From NCBI GenBank assembly GCA_020054175.1, contig JAGVLR010000193.1, positions 1-6,049 on the forward strand: 6,049 nucleotides of DNA, given 5' to 3'. The DNA comes from Candidatus Dadabacteria bacterium (GTDB lineage Bacteria; Desulfobacterota_D; UBA1144; Nemesobacterales; UBA2774). Positions within the stretch are counted from its first letter, which is position 1, and each line of letters begins with the position of its first letter. The notes beneath the pieces were generated by a model that was given only the letters and a program-made list of their open reading frames with translations, ran no database searches and was not told the DNA's origin. Both the position numbers and the translations under genes were made by a program. Below, piece after piece: positions 1 to 5,414 of this stretch.

Positions 1-148
1 AGGATATAACGTTGTCGCTATCCCGCTCGCGGCGGGCGTCCTCTACCCGAATATACTTTTGGGACCCGCAATGGGAGCGGTATTGATGTCGCTGAGCACG
101 ATAATAGTAGCAATCAATGCGAGATTTTTAAAAGTAAAAAGAGCGTGA
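1..148 (+). CDS. C-terminal end of a P1B-type heavy-metal ATPase (CopB-like), 5' truncated by the window edge
   Basis: Only the last 48 codons are present, read from base 2 to the TGA at 146-148. The peptide contains GYNVVAIP and then, after a short loop, MSLSTIIVAINA, ending in a basic tail (RFLKVKRA). These match the last two membrane helices of heavy-metal P1B ATPases. The pattern GYN-x4-P followed by P-x6-MSxSTxxVAxNA is the published helix-7/helix-8 signature of subgroup P1B-3 (CopB-type, CPH-motif pumps), whereas CopA-type P1B-1 pumps carry MxxSS. From family knowledge it would use ATP to export copper or a similar soft metal ion across the inner membrane. The CPH motif, phosphorylation site and N-terminal metal-binding region lie outside the window, so the subgroup rests on these two helices alone. 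The next gene is 243 bases away, too far to assume one operon. Confidence 0.85.
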   Translation, partial: GYNVVAIPLAAGVLYPNILLGPAMGAVLMSLSTIIVAINARFLKVKRA

Positions 149-198
149 GGCGCTCGAGGAATTTGGAGACGAATACACCAGATATGCAACAACTACTC

Positions 199-231
199 CG
201 GCTTTTATTCCTCGTTTTTTGAGGAGAGCCG
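199..231. other. Two-part hairpin in the gap between the ATPase and the cytochrome gene
   Basis: CGGCT (199-203) pairs with AGCCG (227-231), and inside it TCCTC (209-213) pairs with GAGGA (221-225) around a T-rich 7-base loop, with an asymmetric internal loop between the two stems. It lies about 50 bases after the ATPase stop. No T-run follows on either strand, so it is not a textbook intrinsic terminator. It may be an RNA 3'-end structure for the ATPase transcript or may be chance. Confidence 0.3.
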
Positions 232-277
232 AGAAAGCTGTGGGGGAGTAAGAAAACATTTATCGTTTGGTTGGACA

Positions 278-308
278 TTGCGTTAAGACGAAGAGGTAAT
301 GATACAAT
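278..308 (+). promoter_or_regulatory. Possible extended -10 promoter for the cytochrome c gene
   Basis: TACAAT (303-308) is preceded by TGA, giving a TGnTACAAT extended -10. A weak -35 candidate, TTGCGT (278-283), sits 19 bases upstream. The surrounding DNA is AT-rich compared with the genes. The predicted start near 315 would give a leader of about 75 bases that includes the inverted repeat at 324-359. A second TACAAT (368-373) is too close to the ribosome-binding site to serve this gene well. Confidence 0.3.
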
Positions 309-323
309 CATGCTCTTAATCAA

Positions 324-359
324 AATTGAAAGTTTTATTGATGCCAACCAGTTTCAATT
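324..359. repeat. 8-bp inverted repeat upstream of the cytochrome c gene
   Basis: AATTGAAA (324-331) and TTTCAATT (352-359) are perfect inverted copies separated by 20 bases. They lie 33 bases before the cytochrome start codon, in the leader or promoter region. Arms of this length and centre-to-centre spacing are compatible with a dimeric regulator site or an RNA hairpin with a long loop, but AT-rich 8-mers can arise by chance. Confidence 0.35.
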
Positions 360-391
360 AAAAGGGATACAATTTATAAGGAGGGGAAATA

Positions 392-808
392 ATGAATATC
401 CTGAGAGCCTTATTTCTACTAATCGTTATTGCAGGCGGGTTGTTTCTTTACGCTTACTCGGGCCGCTATAACATCGCGGCTACAGTACCGCATACGGAAG
501 CCGTGGAGCGCCTGCTCAGCCAGGCGAGGGACAAGTCGATAGAGTTTCATTCGAGCGGCATAAGCACGCCGCCGCTCGACGACCCTTCGCTCGTCGAGAA
601 GGGCTTCGGCCATTACGACAATATGTGCTCGGGGTGTCACGGCTCGCCGGGAACGGAGCCGGCGGCTGGGTTCAATCCGCCTCCCCCGGCGCTTGCGGAA
701 ACGGCCGGACAGCTGATGCCCCGCGAGACGTTCTGGGTCGTAAAGCACGGCATAAAGATGACCGGAATGCCCGAGTTCGGCTCGACACACACCGACGACG
801 AGATGTGA
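392..808 (+). CDS. Membrane-anchored monohaem cytochrome c, ended early by an in-frame TGA
   Basis: The start is ATG at 392, with AAGGAGG at 378-384 seven bases upstream. Residues 5-22 form a hydrophobic segment, probably an uncleaved anchor that places the rest in the periplasm. The haem-binding motif CSGCH is at residues 79-83. The segment VVKHGIKMTGMPEFG (116-130) supplies a likely axial methionine (M123 or M126), as in class I cytochromes c of this type. The frame stops at TGA 806-808 just after THTDDEM, where relatives continue DDELWAIVAF, so the C-terminal helix is missing. The bases after the TGA still encode that helix in the same frame (see 806-910). The product would be a periplasmic one-electron carrier; its partner cannot be read from the sequence. 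The position between a metal-pump gene and a TRASH protein suggests, but does not prove, a link to copper handling. Without the terminal helix the 138-residue product may not fold properly. Confidence 0.85.
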   Translation: MNILRALFLLIVIAGGLFLYAYSGRYNIAATVPHTEAVERLLSQARDKSIEFHSSGISTPPLDDPSLVEKGFGHYDNMCSGCHGSPGTEPAAGFNPPPPALAETAGQLMPRETFWVVKHGIKMTGMPEFGSTHTDDEM

Positions 809-910
809 GCAATAGCGGCGTTCGTGAAAAAGCTGCCCGATATGACCGAAGAGTCGTACGATCTCATGAAAGAGAGGGCGGACGGACATACGCATGAAAA
901 CGGACATTGA
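806..910 (+). other. In-frame TGA and preserved 3' continuation of the cytochrome c frame
   Basis: Reading through the TGA at 806-808 gives 33 further codons, beginning AIAAFVKKLPDMTEESYDLM and ending with a His-rich tail (HTHENGH) at the TGA of 908-910. This is the expected C-terminal helix of the family, in which the residue at the TGA position is normally Trp, so a single G-to-A change at the third base of TGG explains the break. The extension has no other stop and keeps codon use like the upstream part. The region could be a recent nonsense mutation, a base error in the assembly, or programmed readthrough. The nearby complete genes also end in TGA, so the code itself does not look reassigned. 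The full frame is 392-910, 172 residues counting the TGA position. Confidence 0.75.
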
Positions 911-922
911 CGGAATTTATGC

Positions 923-950
923 TTTTAACGAAAGAAATGTCATTTATAAT
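923..950 (+). promoter_or_regulatory. Likely promoter of the TRASH-like protein gene
   Basis: A perfect TATAAT lies at 945-950 in an AT-rich 74-base gap, with a weak -35 candidate TTTTAA at 923-928 (16-base spacer). Transcription would begin near 957 and leave a leader of about 28 bases containing the strong AAGGAGG at 971-977. The next gene could thus be expressed independently of the interrupted cytochrome. Confidence 0.45.
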
Positions 951-984
951 CTTATTCTGAATTCAACGTTAAGGAGGAACCGAT

Positions 985-1383
985 ATGAATACGAGAACAT
1001 TCACCTTAAAGGCGCTCGCCTTCGCAGGCCTTTGCCTGGTTGCGGTATTAGGATTTCAGATTGCGGAATCGAGAGCCGACAACAGCTCGCCCTCGCTTGT
1101 GCAGGTCGAGTCCAAGTATGTATGCATGATGACGGACCACCTCTTCCCCAAGGAGCAGATACCTGTCGTCGTCGAGAACAAAACTTACTACGGCTGCTGC
1201 GAGATGTGCGAAGCGCGCCTCAAAGCGAACGCCGAGAGCAGGGTTGCTGTAGACCCCGTCAGCGGTCAGCAGGTGGATAAGGCCGTAGCCGTTATAGGAG
1301 CGACTCCGGAAGGCGGCGTATATTATTTCGAGAGCGTCGAGAATCTTAAGAGCTTTAAGGCAGCCCCGGCTTCAGCCAACTGA
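985..1383 (+). CDS. Exported Cys-rich TRASH/YHS-like putative metal-binding protein
   Basis: The start is ATG 985, with AAGGAGG eight bases upstream. The first 31 residues form a signal peptide with a likely cleavage after ESRA; C17 lies in the hydrophobic core and does not fit a lipobox. The mature part has a first unit with C47 (KYVCMM) and C71/C72/C75 in YYGCCEMC. This approximates the TRASH pattern C-x19-22-C-x3-C, with 23 residues in the first spacer here. A second unit, DPVSG (90-94) through VYYFES (112-117), lines up with the YHS pattern DPVCG...YYFCS, but its cysteines are replaced. TRASH and YHS domains bind soft metals, and similar small proteins occur in copper and heavy-metal resistance loci. 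The likely role is a periplasmic metal sensor, chaperone or sink, fitting the CopB-type pump upstream. The exact function is unknown to me. At 132 residues the gene looks complete. Confidence 0.75.
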   Translation: MNTRTFTLKALAFAGLCLVAVLGFQIAESRADNSSPSLVQVESKYVCMMTDHLFPKEQIPVVVENKTYYGCCEMCEARLKANAESRVAVDPVSGQQVDKAVAVIGATPEGGVYYFESVENLKSFKAAPASAN

Positions 1384-1412
1384 GAAGCGGGGCATTAGAA
1401 GTGAATGGGGGG

Positions 1413-1440
1413 GCCTGATAGCCGAATCCGGTTGTCAGGC
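1413..1440. terminator. Hairpin between convergent genes, possible bidirectional terminator
   Basis: Bases 1413-1423 pair with 1430-1440 in an 11-bp stem with two G-T wobbles and a six-base loop (GAATCC). The right arm includes the stop codon of the diguanylate cyclase gene (1435-1437) and the left arm lies 30 bases after the TRASH-like gene. Neither strand has a following T-run, so termination would be inefficient or factor-dependent. Confidence 0.4.
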
Positions 1441-3186
1441 TACCACTATCCTGTTCCGGCCAAGGGTTTTTGCCCTGTAGAGGGCCTTGTCCGCAGATTC
1501 CAGAAGGTGCTCTGCTGAATTGCCGTGTTCCGAGAATACCACGACGCCCATTGAAACCTCGACAGAGCTTATGAAGCCGCCCCTGTGCCTTACGCGGACG
1601 CGCTTTATGTCGTCGTGAATCTGCTCGGCCCTCCGGAATGTGTTTTCGAGCGACGAGCCCGGCAGAATAAGAACGAATTCCTCGCCCCCGTAACGGCAGG
1701 CTATGTCCTCGCGCCTGATGCTGTCCTTGAAAAAATCCCCTATGCTTTTCAGCAGCATGTCGCCCGCGGTGTGTCCGTATGCGTCGTTAAACTGCTTAAA
1801 GTGATCTATGTCGACCATTATCAGCCCGAGCGGCTCCTTGTTACGCGTCACCCTGCTTATCTCTCGCTTGAGGGTTTCCTCCATGTAGCGCCTGTTGAAA
1901 AGACCGGTGAGCGAGTCGTAAATCGCGTAGTTCTTGAGTGCCTCGTGATGCTTGATGTTGGCCAGCGAAAGCGCCGATAGCTTGGCCGCCGTCGCGATTA
2001 TGTGCTGGTCGTATGTATTCTGCGTATACGCGTCTGCCTCGTTCCCCGAGCCGTTCGGCTGCTGAAGGTAAAGAAGCCCGAGCGTCTTGCCCCTGGCTAC
2101 GAGCGGCGCGCAGAAGTAGTTCACGGCTTCCGAATGATTCAGGTGCTGGCAGTAAAGCTCTCTGCTGGGGCTGCCCGACATATGCACCCGGGCGAGCCTG
2201 AGGGCCCAGCACTTATCCGGGAGAAACTCGCGGTGGCTGTTGATTTCTCCCCAGCTCGAAACGCATTCCAGTATCGTAAGGATGTCGTTGAAAACGTAGA
2301 GCCCGCCAGAGCCTTCCGGGAAAAGAAGCTTCGAATAATGAGCTATGATAGTATAGACCTCTTCTTCGGTTCTCGAAGCCTGCAAAAGCTCGTCCATCTC
2401 GCATAAAACAAGAAGCTTTCTGTTCTGTATTTCGAGGTCGCCGACACGGTCCCTTATCTCGTTCCGTATGGCGGCTGGACTCTCCTCGTCCGCTTCCGGA
2501 TTAAAATCCAGAGGCTCGTCGCGCGTTTCCGAAACTGAGCCGTCTAAACTCGAAACGAAAGGATTGCGGACACTCTCCCTCACGACCCCATTGCTTTCCT
2601 GTTCACCCGCCGGCGGCGCGACCCTGAGCTCAGCTACCTGCCTTTCCCGTTTCTCGGCCACATATTTTCTCTTCTCGAGCTGAAGGACGACCTTCCTGGC
2701 TATGGTGTGGAGCAACGATATCTGCTCCGAGCTCAGCTGTTTCGGAATGAACCCCATTATGCAGAGGGATCCCAGCTTATGACCTGCATCGTCGGCTAGG
2801 GGAACCCCGGCTATGAAATTAATGTCCTTCAGGCGGTTGAAAAGCGGATTGTGCCTGGTTCTGTCGTCTTCGAGCGGATTGGATATCGCCAGAAAGTCCC
2901 CGGGGTTATTAATCACGTAAGTACCGAAGGACCTGTCTCTTGGAACTTCGGTGATGTCCGTTTCGAAACCCGTCGCGGACTTGAACCACTCGCGGCTCTC
3001 GTCTACGAAGGTGATCAGCGATATAGGTGTTTTGCACACGTATGCGGCGAGACGTGATATCTCGTCGAAGGCCTCTTCCGGTACGGTGTCGAGAATCCCG
3101 TAATCGAGAAGTGCCCTGTAACGCTCCACCTCTTCGTCATGAAACCTCATGCTGCCGTTCCTGACATTCTCGTAGTCGCTGTTCAT
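1435..3186 (-). CDS. Diguanylate cyclase with two GAF sensor domains (GAF-GAF-GGDEF)
   Basis: The 583-residue protein makes cyclic di-GMP from two GTP. Residues about 20-172 are a GAF domain of the type beginning RYRALLDYGILDT, with FVDESREWFKS and a stretch near GVPLADDAGHKLGSLCIM. A charged, low-complexity linker (about 175-240) leads to a predicted coiled coil (about 240-270) and a second, more divergent GAF-like domain (about 270-412). The GGDEF domain runs from YDSLTGLFNRRY (423-434) to the C-terminus, with metal-binding VDIDHFKQFNDAYGH (458-472) and active-site GGEEF (500-504). RxxD (R491-D494), five residues before GGEEF, is the product-inhibition I-site, so the enzyme should be active and feedback-controlled. 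No membrane segment or phosphodiesterase domain is seen, so it is probably cytoplasmic. The GAF ligands cannot be told from sequence. The start is uncertain: ATG 3186 has no clear Shine-Dalgarno, whereas Met13 (ATG at 3150-3148) has a well-placed AGGA and lies just before the GAF domain. Confidence 0.93.
   Translation of the reverse strand: MNSDYENVRNGSMRFHDEEVERYRALLDYGILDTVPEEAFDEISRLAAYVCKTPISLITFVDESREWFKSATGFETDITEVPRDRSFGTYVINNPGDFLAISNPLEDDRTRHNPLFNRLKDINFIAGVPLADDAGHKLGSLCIMGFIPKQLSSEQISLLHTIARKVVLQLEKRKYVAEKRERQVAELRVAPPAGEQESNGVVRESVRNPFVSSLDGSVSETRDEPLDFNPEADEESPAAIRNEIRDRVGDLEIQNRKLLVLCEMDELLQASRTEEEVYTIIAHYSKLLFPEGSGGLYVFNDILTILECVSSWGEINSHREFLPDKCWALRLARVHMSGSPSRELYCQHLNHSEAVNYFCAPLVARGKTLGLLYLQQPNGSGNEADAYTQNTYDQHIIATAAKLSALSLANIKHHEALKNYAIYDSLTGLFNRRYMEETLKREISRVTRNKEPLGLIMVDIDHFKQFNDAYGHTAGDMLLKSIGDFFKDSIRREDIACRYGGEEFVLILPGSSLENTFRRAEQIHDDIKRVRVRHRGGFISSVEVSMGVVVFSEHGNSAEHLLESADKALYRAKTLGRNRIVVA
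3148..3162 (-). promoter_or_regulatory. Ribosome-binding site favouring an alternative start for the diguanylate cyclase
   Basis: On the - strand AGGA (3162-3159) is followed by eight bases and then ATG at 3150-3148, which is codon 13 of the longest frame. No comparable purine-rich site precedes the ATG at 3186. A start here would give 571 residues beginning MRFHDEEVERYR, with all domains retained. Confidence 0.45.
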
Positions 3187-3231
3187 GTGTGCATACTGCC
3201 GGGGAAAAACCCATCCATAACCCTAAGTTGT

Positions 3232-3240
3232 ATTATAGCA
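3232..3240 (-). promoter_or_regulatory. Extended -10 promoter of the diguanylate cyclase gene
   Basis: On the - strand the sequence TGCTATAAT (3240-3232) is a perfect extended -10 element. No good -35 is seen 16-18 bases upstream, which is tolerated in extended -10 promoters. The start would lie near 3225, giving a leader of about 40 bases to the ATG at 3186 or about 75 to the ATG at 3150. Confidence 0.5.
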
Positions 3241-3248
3241 CAAGGCCC

Positions 3249-3264
3249 CCGGGATTTCGCCCGG
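3249..3264. other. GC-rich hairpin in the divergent intergenic region
   Basis: CCGGG (3249-3253) pairs with CCCGG (3260-3264) around the loop ATTTCG. Flanking GG (3244-3245) and CC (3265-3266) can extend it across a CCC bulge. It sits directly upstream of the diguanylate cyclase -10 element, where the -35 region would be, so it could be a protein site rather than an RNA structure. The evidence is only the symmetry. Confidence 0.2.
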
Positions 3265-3307
3265 CCCTGAAAGAAACGCACCTTAAGGCATAAACCGGTC
3301 TTAATAT

Positions 3308-3333
3308 CCTGTAGAACATGAAAAATTCACAGG
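3308..3333. repeat. Imperfect palindrome over the -35 region of the ccmG-like promoter
   Basis: CCTGT-A-GAA (3308-3316) mirrors TTCACAGG (3326-3333): eight matched pairs with one extra A in the left arm and a nine-base centre. It overlaps the -35 candidate of the rightward promoter, the usual place for a repressor or activator site. It occurs once and no known regulator motif is recognised. Confidence 0.3.
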
Positions 3334-3345
3334 ATTGGCTATAAT
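3318..3345 (+). promoter_or_regulatory. Likely promoter of the ccmG-ccmH pair
   Basis: A perfect TATAAT lies at 3340-3345 with a -35 candidate ATGAAA (3318-3323) 16 bases upstream. The predicted start near 3352 gives a short leader of about 22 bases. It faces away from the diguanylate cyclase promoter about 100 bases to the left, so the two units are divergently transcribed from one control region. Confidence 0.5.
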
Positions 3346-3373
3346 ATTTCCATCCCCCGGATAAGCAGGCGAG

Positions 3374-3922
3374 ATGAAAATAGTTAATAGTATCATCAAA
3401 TTCGGCGTGCTGGCTGCCATTATAACAATCCTGGCAGTGCTCGGATACGCCCTTTTCGGCGACAGAGACCTGACGAAAACCTCCCCCCTAATCGGAAAGG
3501 AAGCACCCGGTTTCACCATAAAACTCTACGACGGAAAGCGAATCACTTCGGAAGAGCTCAAGGGAAAGACGGTCCTCCTCAATTTCTGGGCGTCGTGGTG
3601 CACGCCCTGCCGCCAGGAAGCCCCGGCGCTCGAAGAGGCCTGGCAAAAGTATAAAGACAGAGACGTCGTCTTCCTCGGCGTGAACGTCTGGGACGACAAC
3701 GAAAACGCCATGACGTACATGAAAAAATTCGGCGGCGAATATCCCCACGGCATCGACCCTGAAGAGGAGATACAGGTTAACTTCGGGATAGGCGGCGTGC
3801 CGGAGACTTATTTTATAGACGAGACGGGGAAGATAAGGGATAAGTACAACGGCCCTCTCACGAGAGACATAATCGACTATTACCTCGAGAGGGCGATGAA
3901 ACCCGAGGAGCAGACTTCATAG
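3374..3922 (+). CDS. ccmG: Thioredoxin-fold thiol-disulfide reductase, CcmG/DsbE (TlpA/ResA) type
   Basis: The 182-residue protein has an N-terminal membrane anchor (about residues 8-27), so the thioredoxin domain faces the periplasm. The domain begins at IGKEAPGFTIKLYDG (40-54). The redox motif WCTPC is at 75-79 (C76, C79), within the typical LLNFWASWCTPCRQE context, and the conserved cis-proline is P143 in GGVPETYFID. The family keeps haem-binding cysteines of apocytochromes, or its partner CcmH, reduced for haem attachment. The gene directly downstream encodes a CcmH protein 22 bases away, which supports CcmG over a general TlpA or ResA. The Shine-Dalgarno before ATG 3374 is weak (AGGCGAG is very close; GGATAAG is better spaced), but no better start fits the anchor. 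The other ccm genes are not in this window. Confidence 0.88.
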   Translation: MKIVNSIIKFGVLAAIITILAVLGYALFGDRDLTKTSPLIGKEAPGFTIKLYDGKRITSEELKGKTVLLNFWASWCTPCRQEAPALEEAWQKYKDRDVVFLGVNVWDDNENAMTYMKKFGGEYPHGIDPEEEIQVNFGIGGVPETYFIDETGKIRDKYNGPLTRDIIDYYLERAMKPEEQTS

Positions 3923-3944
3923 CCCCGGGCGGAGAGCGATAAAT

Positions 3945-4439
3945 ATGACTTTACCGAGCACGAACAAATATACGGGATTCGCCATGATGGCGTTAATTAC
4001 TCTCATCCTGTTTTCCTCTGCCGCATTTGCCACGGAGAAGAGCATCGACGACAGGGTGAACGAAATTGCCTACCATCTCATGTGCCCTGTGTGCCAGGGG
4101 CAAAGCGTCGCAGAGTCTAATTCCAATCTCGCGAACGACATAAGGATGATAATCAAAAAGCAGCTCGAAGAAGGGAAAACCAACCAGGAAGTGCTCGACT
4201 ACTTCGTCAAGCGTTATGGTGATTCCATACTGTCCTCGCCGCCCACCAAGGGAATAAACTGGCTCCTCTGGATAATGCCCGGGGTGGCGGTGGCTTTAGG
4301 CGCGGTCGGAATCGCGCTCTTCCTTCATAAATCGAAGCGTCCCGAAGGCGACGTCGAGTCCATTCCCGCGGAGCCCGGAGAGGAATCCGAAAGCGAGTAT
4401 CTTAAGAAGGTTGACGAGGAGCTAAAAAAGTACGAGTGA
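3945..4439 (+). CDS. ccmH: Cytochrome c maturation protein CcmH (apocytochrome thiol-disulfide oxidoreductase)
   Basis: The 164-residue protein has a signal peptide ending near AAFA (residue 29), then the CcmH domain with the redox motif LMCPVCQGQSVAES (45-58; C47 and C50), corresponding to the LRCxVCQNQS motif of the family. Downstream are NLANDIRMIIKKQLEEGKTNQEV and FVKRYGDSIL, also typical, followed by one transmembrane helix (about 105-127) that anchors the periplasmic domain. A Glu-rich tail of about 37 residues follows. CcmH reduces or holds apocytochrome CXXCH cysteines and is itself recycled by CcmG, encoded 22 bases upstream, so the two form an operon. The start ATG 3945 has GGAGAG (3931-3936) eight bases before it. 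The length matches short CcmH/CcmL proteins without a fused TPR (CcmI) domain. Confidence 0.93.
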   Translation: MTLPSTNKYTGFAMMALITLILFSSAAFATEKSIDDRVNEIAYHLMCPVCQGQSVAESNSNLANDIRMIIKKQLEEGKTNQEVLDYFVKRYGDSILSSPPTKGINWLLWIMPGVAVALGAVGIALFLHKSKRPEGDVESIPAEPGEESESEYLKKVDEELKKYE

Positions 4440-4441
4440 CG

Positions 4442-4466
4442 CGCGGCGGAAAGCTTATTCGCCGCG
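4442..4466. terminator. GC-rich hairpin at the ccmH/miaA convergent junction
   Basis: Bases 4442-4450 pair with 4458-4466 (CGCGGCGGA with TTCGCCGCG, one G-T pair) around a seven-base loop. The hairpin begins three bases after the ccmH stop and its loop and right arm cover the miaA stop codon (4455-4457). No T-run follows directly on the + strand; on the - strand a T6 run lies about 12 bases past the stem. It may act as a weak shared terminator or as an RNA 3'-end stabiliser. Confidence 0.4.
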
Positions 4467-5387
4467 GAAGAACCTCTCCGCGATTTCCATAACCTTTCCC
4501 GCATCCCCCGGAATATCGAACCACTCTATTTCCTTGTCCGCCCTGAGCCACGTCATCTGGCGCTTGGCGAAGCGTTTTGTGTCGCGCTTTATCAGCTCGA
4601 CGGTCCTGTCAAAATCGAGAGCCCCCTCGAGATAGGCGTTCATCTCTTTATAGCCTATAGACTGCATGGGTTTCAGCCAGGGGCCGTAACCCATGTTGCG
4701 GAGGCCGCGCACTTCGTCTACAAGCCCGGCCGAAATCATGCCGTCCACCCTTTCGTCTATTCTCTGCCTCAGCTTTTGACGCTCGACGTTTATGCCGATT
4801 TTGAGGTAATCGTAATCGCGGACGGCGAACTCGTGAAGAGACAGTAGGAGAGACATCTTCTGCCCCGTGAGCTCGTACACTTCGAGCGCTCTTTCCGTCC
4901 TGACATAATCGTTTGGATGAATCCTCGAAGCCGATTCAGGGTCGATAGAGAGAAGCCTCTCGTAGAGAGGCGCCGTTCCGTGTTCCGCCCTCTCCTTCCT
5001 GAGCGCAGCCCTTATAGTGCGGTCGGCGGGAAGGTCCTCGATGAGGCCGGAGAGAAGCGCTTTTACGTAAAGGTACGTCCCGCCGGCGAGGAGAATGTTC
5101 TTACCTCCAGCGGCGAGCGACTCTATGACGCGCGACGCCTCATCCCTGAACGTTCCGGCGTTAAACTCCCGGTCCGGGTCGAGAATATCGATAAGATGAT
5201 GCGTAACCGCGGCCCTTTCTTCGAGCGAGGGTTTCGCTGTGCCTATGTCGAGATGTTTATATACCTGGAGGGAGTCTGAGCTCACTATCTCACCGCCCAG
5301 GGCCCCCGCGATTTCCATCGCCAGCCGGCTCTTGCCGGACGCCGTGGGGCCTAGGATGACGAGTAGTCTCGGTTTTTTTTCTTTCAC
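4455..5387 (-). CDS. miaA: tRNA dimethylallyltransferase (tRNA isopentenyltransferase)
   Basis: The 310-residue cytoplasmic enzyme transfers a dimethylallyl group from DMAPP to N6 of A37 in tRNAs reading UNN codons. Motifs in order are P-loop GPTASGKS (13-20), SSDSLQVY (36-43) with the catalytic Asp38, IGTAKP (48-53), HHLIDILDP (63-71), and GGTYLYVKALLSGL (102-115) with the conserved Thr104 of the prenyl-transfer site. Near the C-terminus MQSIGYKEM and KRQMTWLR are also typical. Length is normal for MiaA. The start is GTG at 5387-5385; no ATG, GTG or TTG lies upstream in frame before a stop, and the Shine-Dalgarno is poor. Codons 3-5 contain a run of eight A (positions 5380-5373), a potential slippage tract. 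It follows pnp by 66 bases on the same strand, so co-transcription is likely. Confidence 0.96.
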   Translation of the reverse strand: MKEKKPRLLVILGPTASGKSRLAMEIAGALGGEIVSSDSLQVYKHLDIGTAKPSLEERAAVTHHLIDILDPDREFNAGTFRDEASRVIESLAAGGKNILLAGGTYLYVKALLSGLIEDLPADRTIRAALRKERAEHGTAPLYERLLSIDPESASRIHPNDYVRTERALEVYELTGQKMSLLLSLHEFAVRDYDYLKIGINVERQKLRQRIDERVDGMISAGLVDEVRGLRNMGYGPWLKPMQSIGYKEMNAYLEGALDFDRTVELIKRDTKRFAKRQMTWLRADKEIEWFDIPGDAGKVMEIAERFFRGE

Positions 5388-5414
5388 CTGGGATCTTCGG
5401 GGAAGGGAACTTAA

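Noticed and set aside
271..471. A 66-codon + strand frame upstream of and overlapping the cytochrome start
   Set aside because: No ribosome-binding site, no recognisable similarity, and it overlaps the better-supported cytochrome start in another frame.
806..836. Selenocysteine insertion at the TGA, prompted by a small stem (815-819 with 832-836) just downstream
   Set aside because: The stem is only five pairs with a wobble and a 12-base loop, without a recognisable SECIS loop, and the family residue at this position is Trp, not Cys or Sec.
419..907. A 162-codon open frame on the - strand antisense to the whole cytochrome c region
   Set aside because: Its product is Arg/His-rich with no recognisable motif, and it lies opposite a frame with clear haem-binding and family motifs. 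It is a shadow of biased codon use in GC-rich DNA.
894..1280. A 128-codon + strand frame overlapping the TRASH-like gene in another frame
   Set aside because: It has no ribosome-binding site of its own, a low-complexity Arg-rich product, and overlaps a gene with a good start, signal peptide and conserved Cys motif.
1407..1413. Run of seven G as a phase-variation tract
   Set aside because: It lies between two convergent genes, in neither coding region nor an apparent promoter, so slippage would have no obvious effect.
1585..2406. Several + strand open frames of 60-134 codons inside the diguanylate cyclase region
   Set aside because: All lie opposite the strongly supported GAF/GGDEF frame, show no motifs and are typical antisense shadows.
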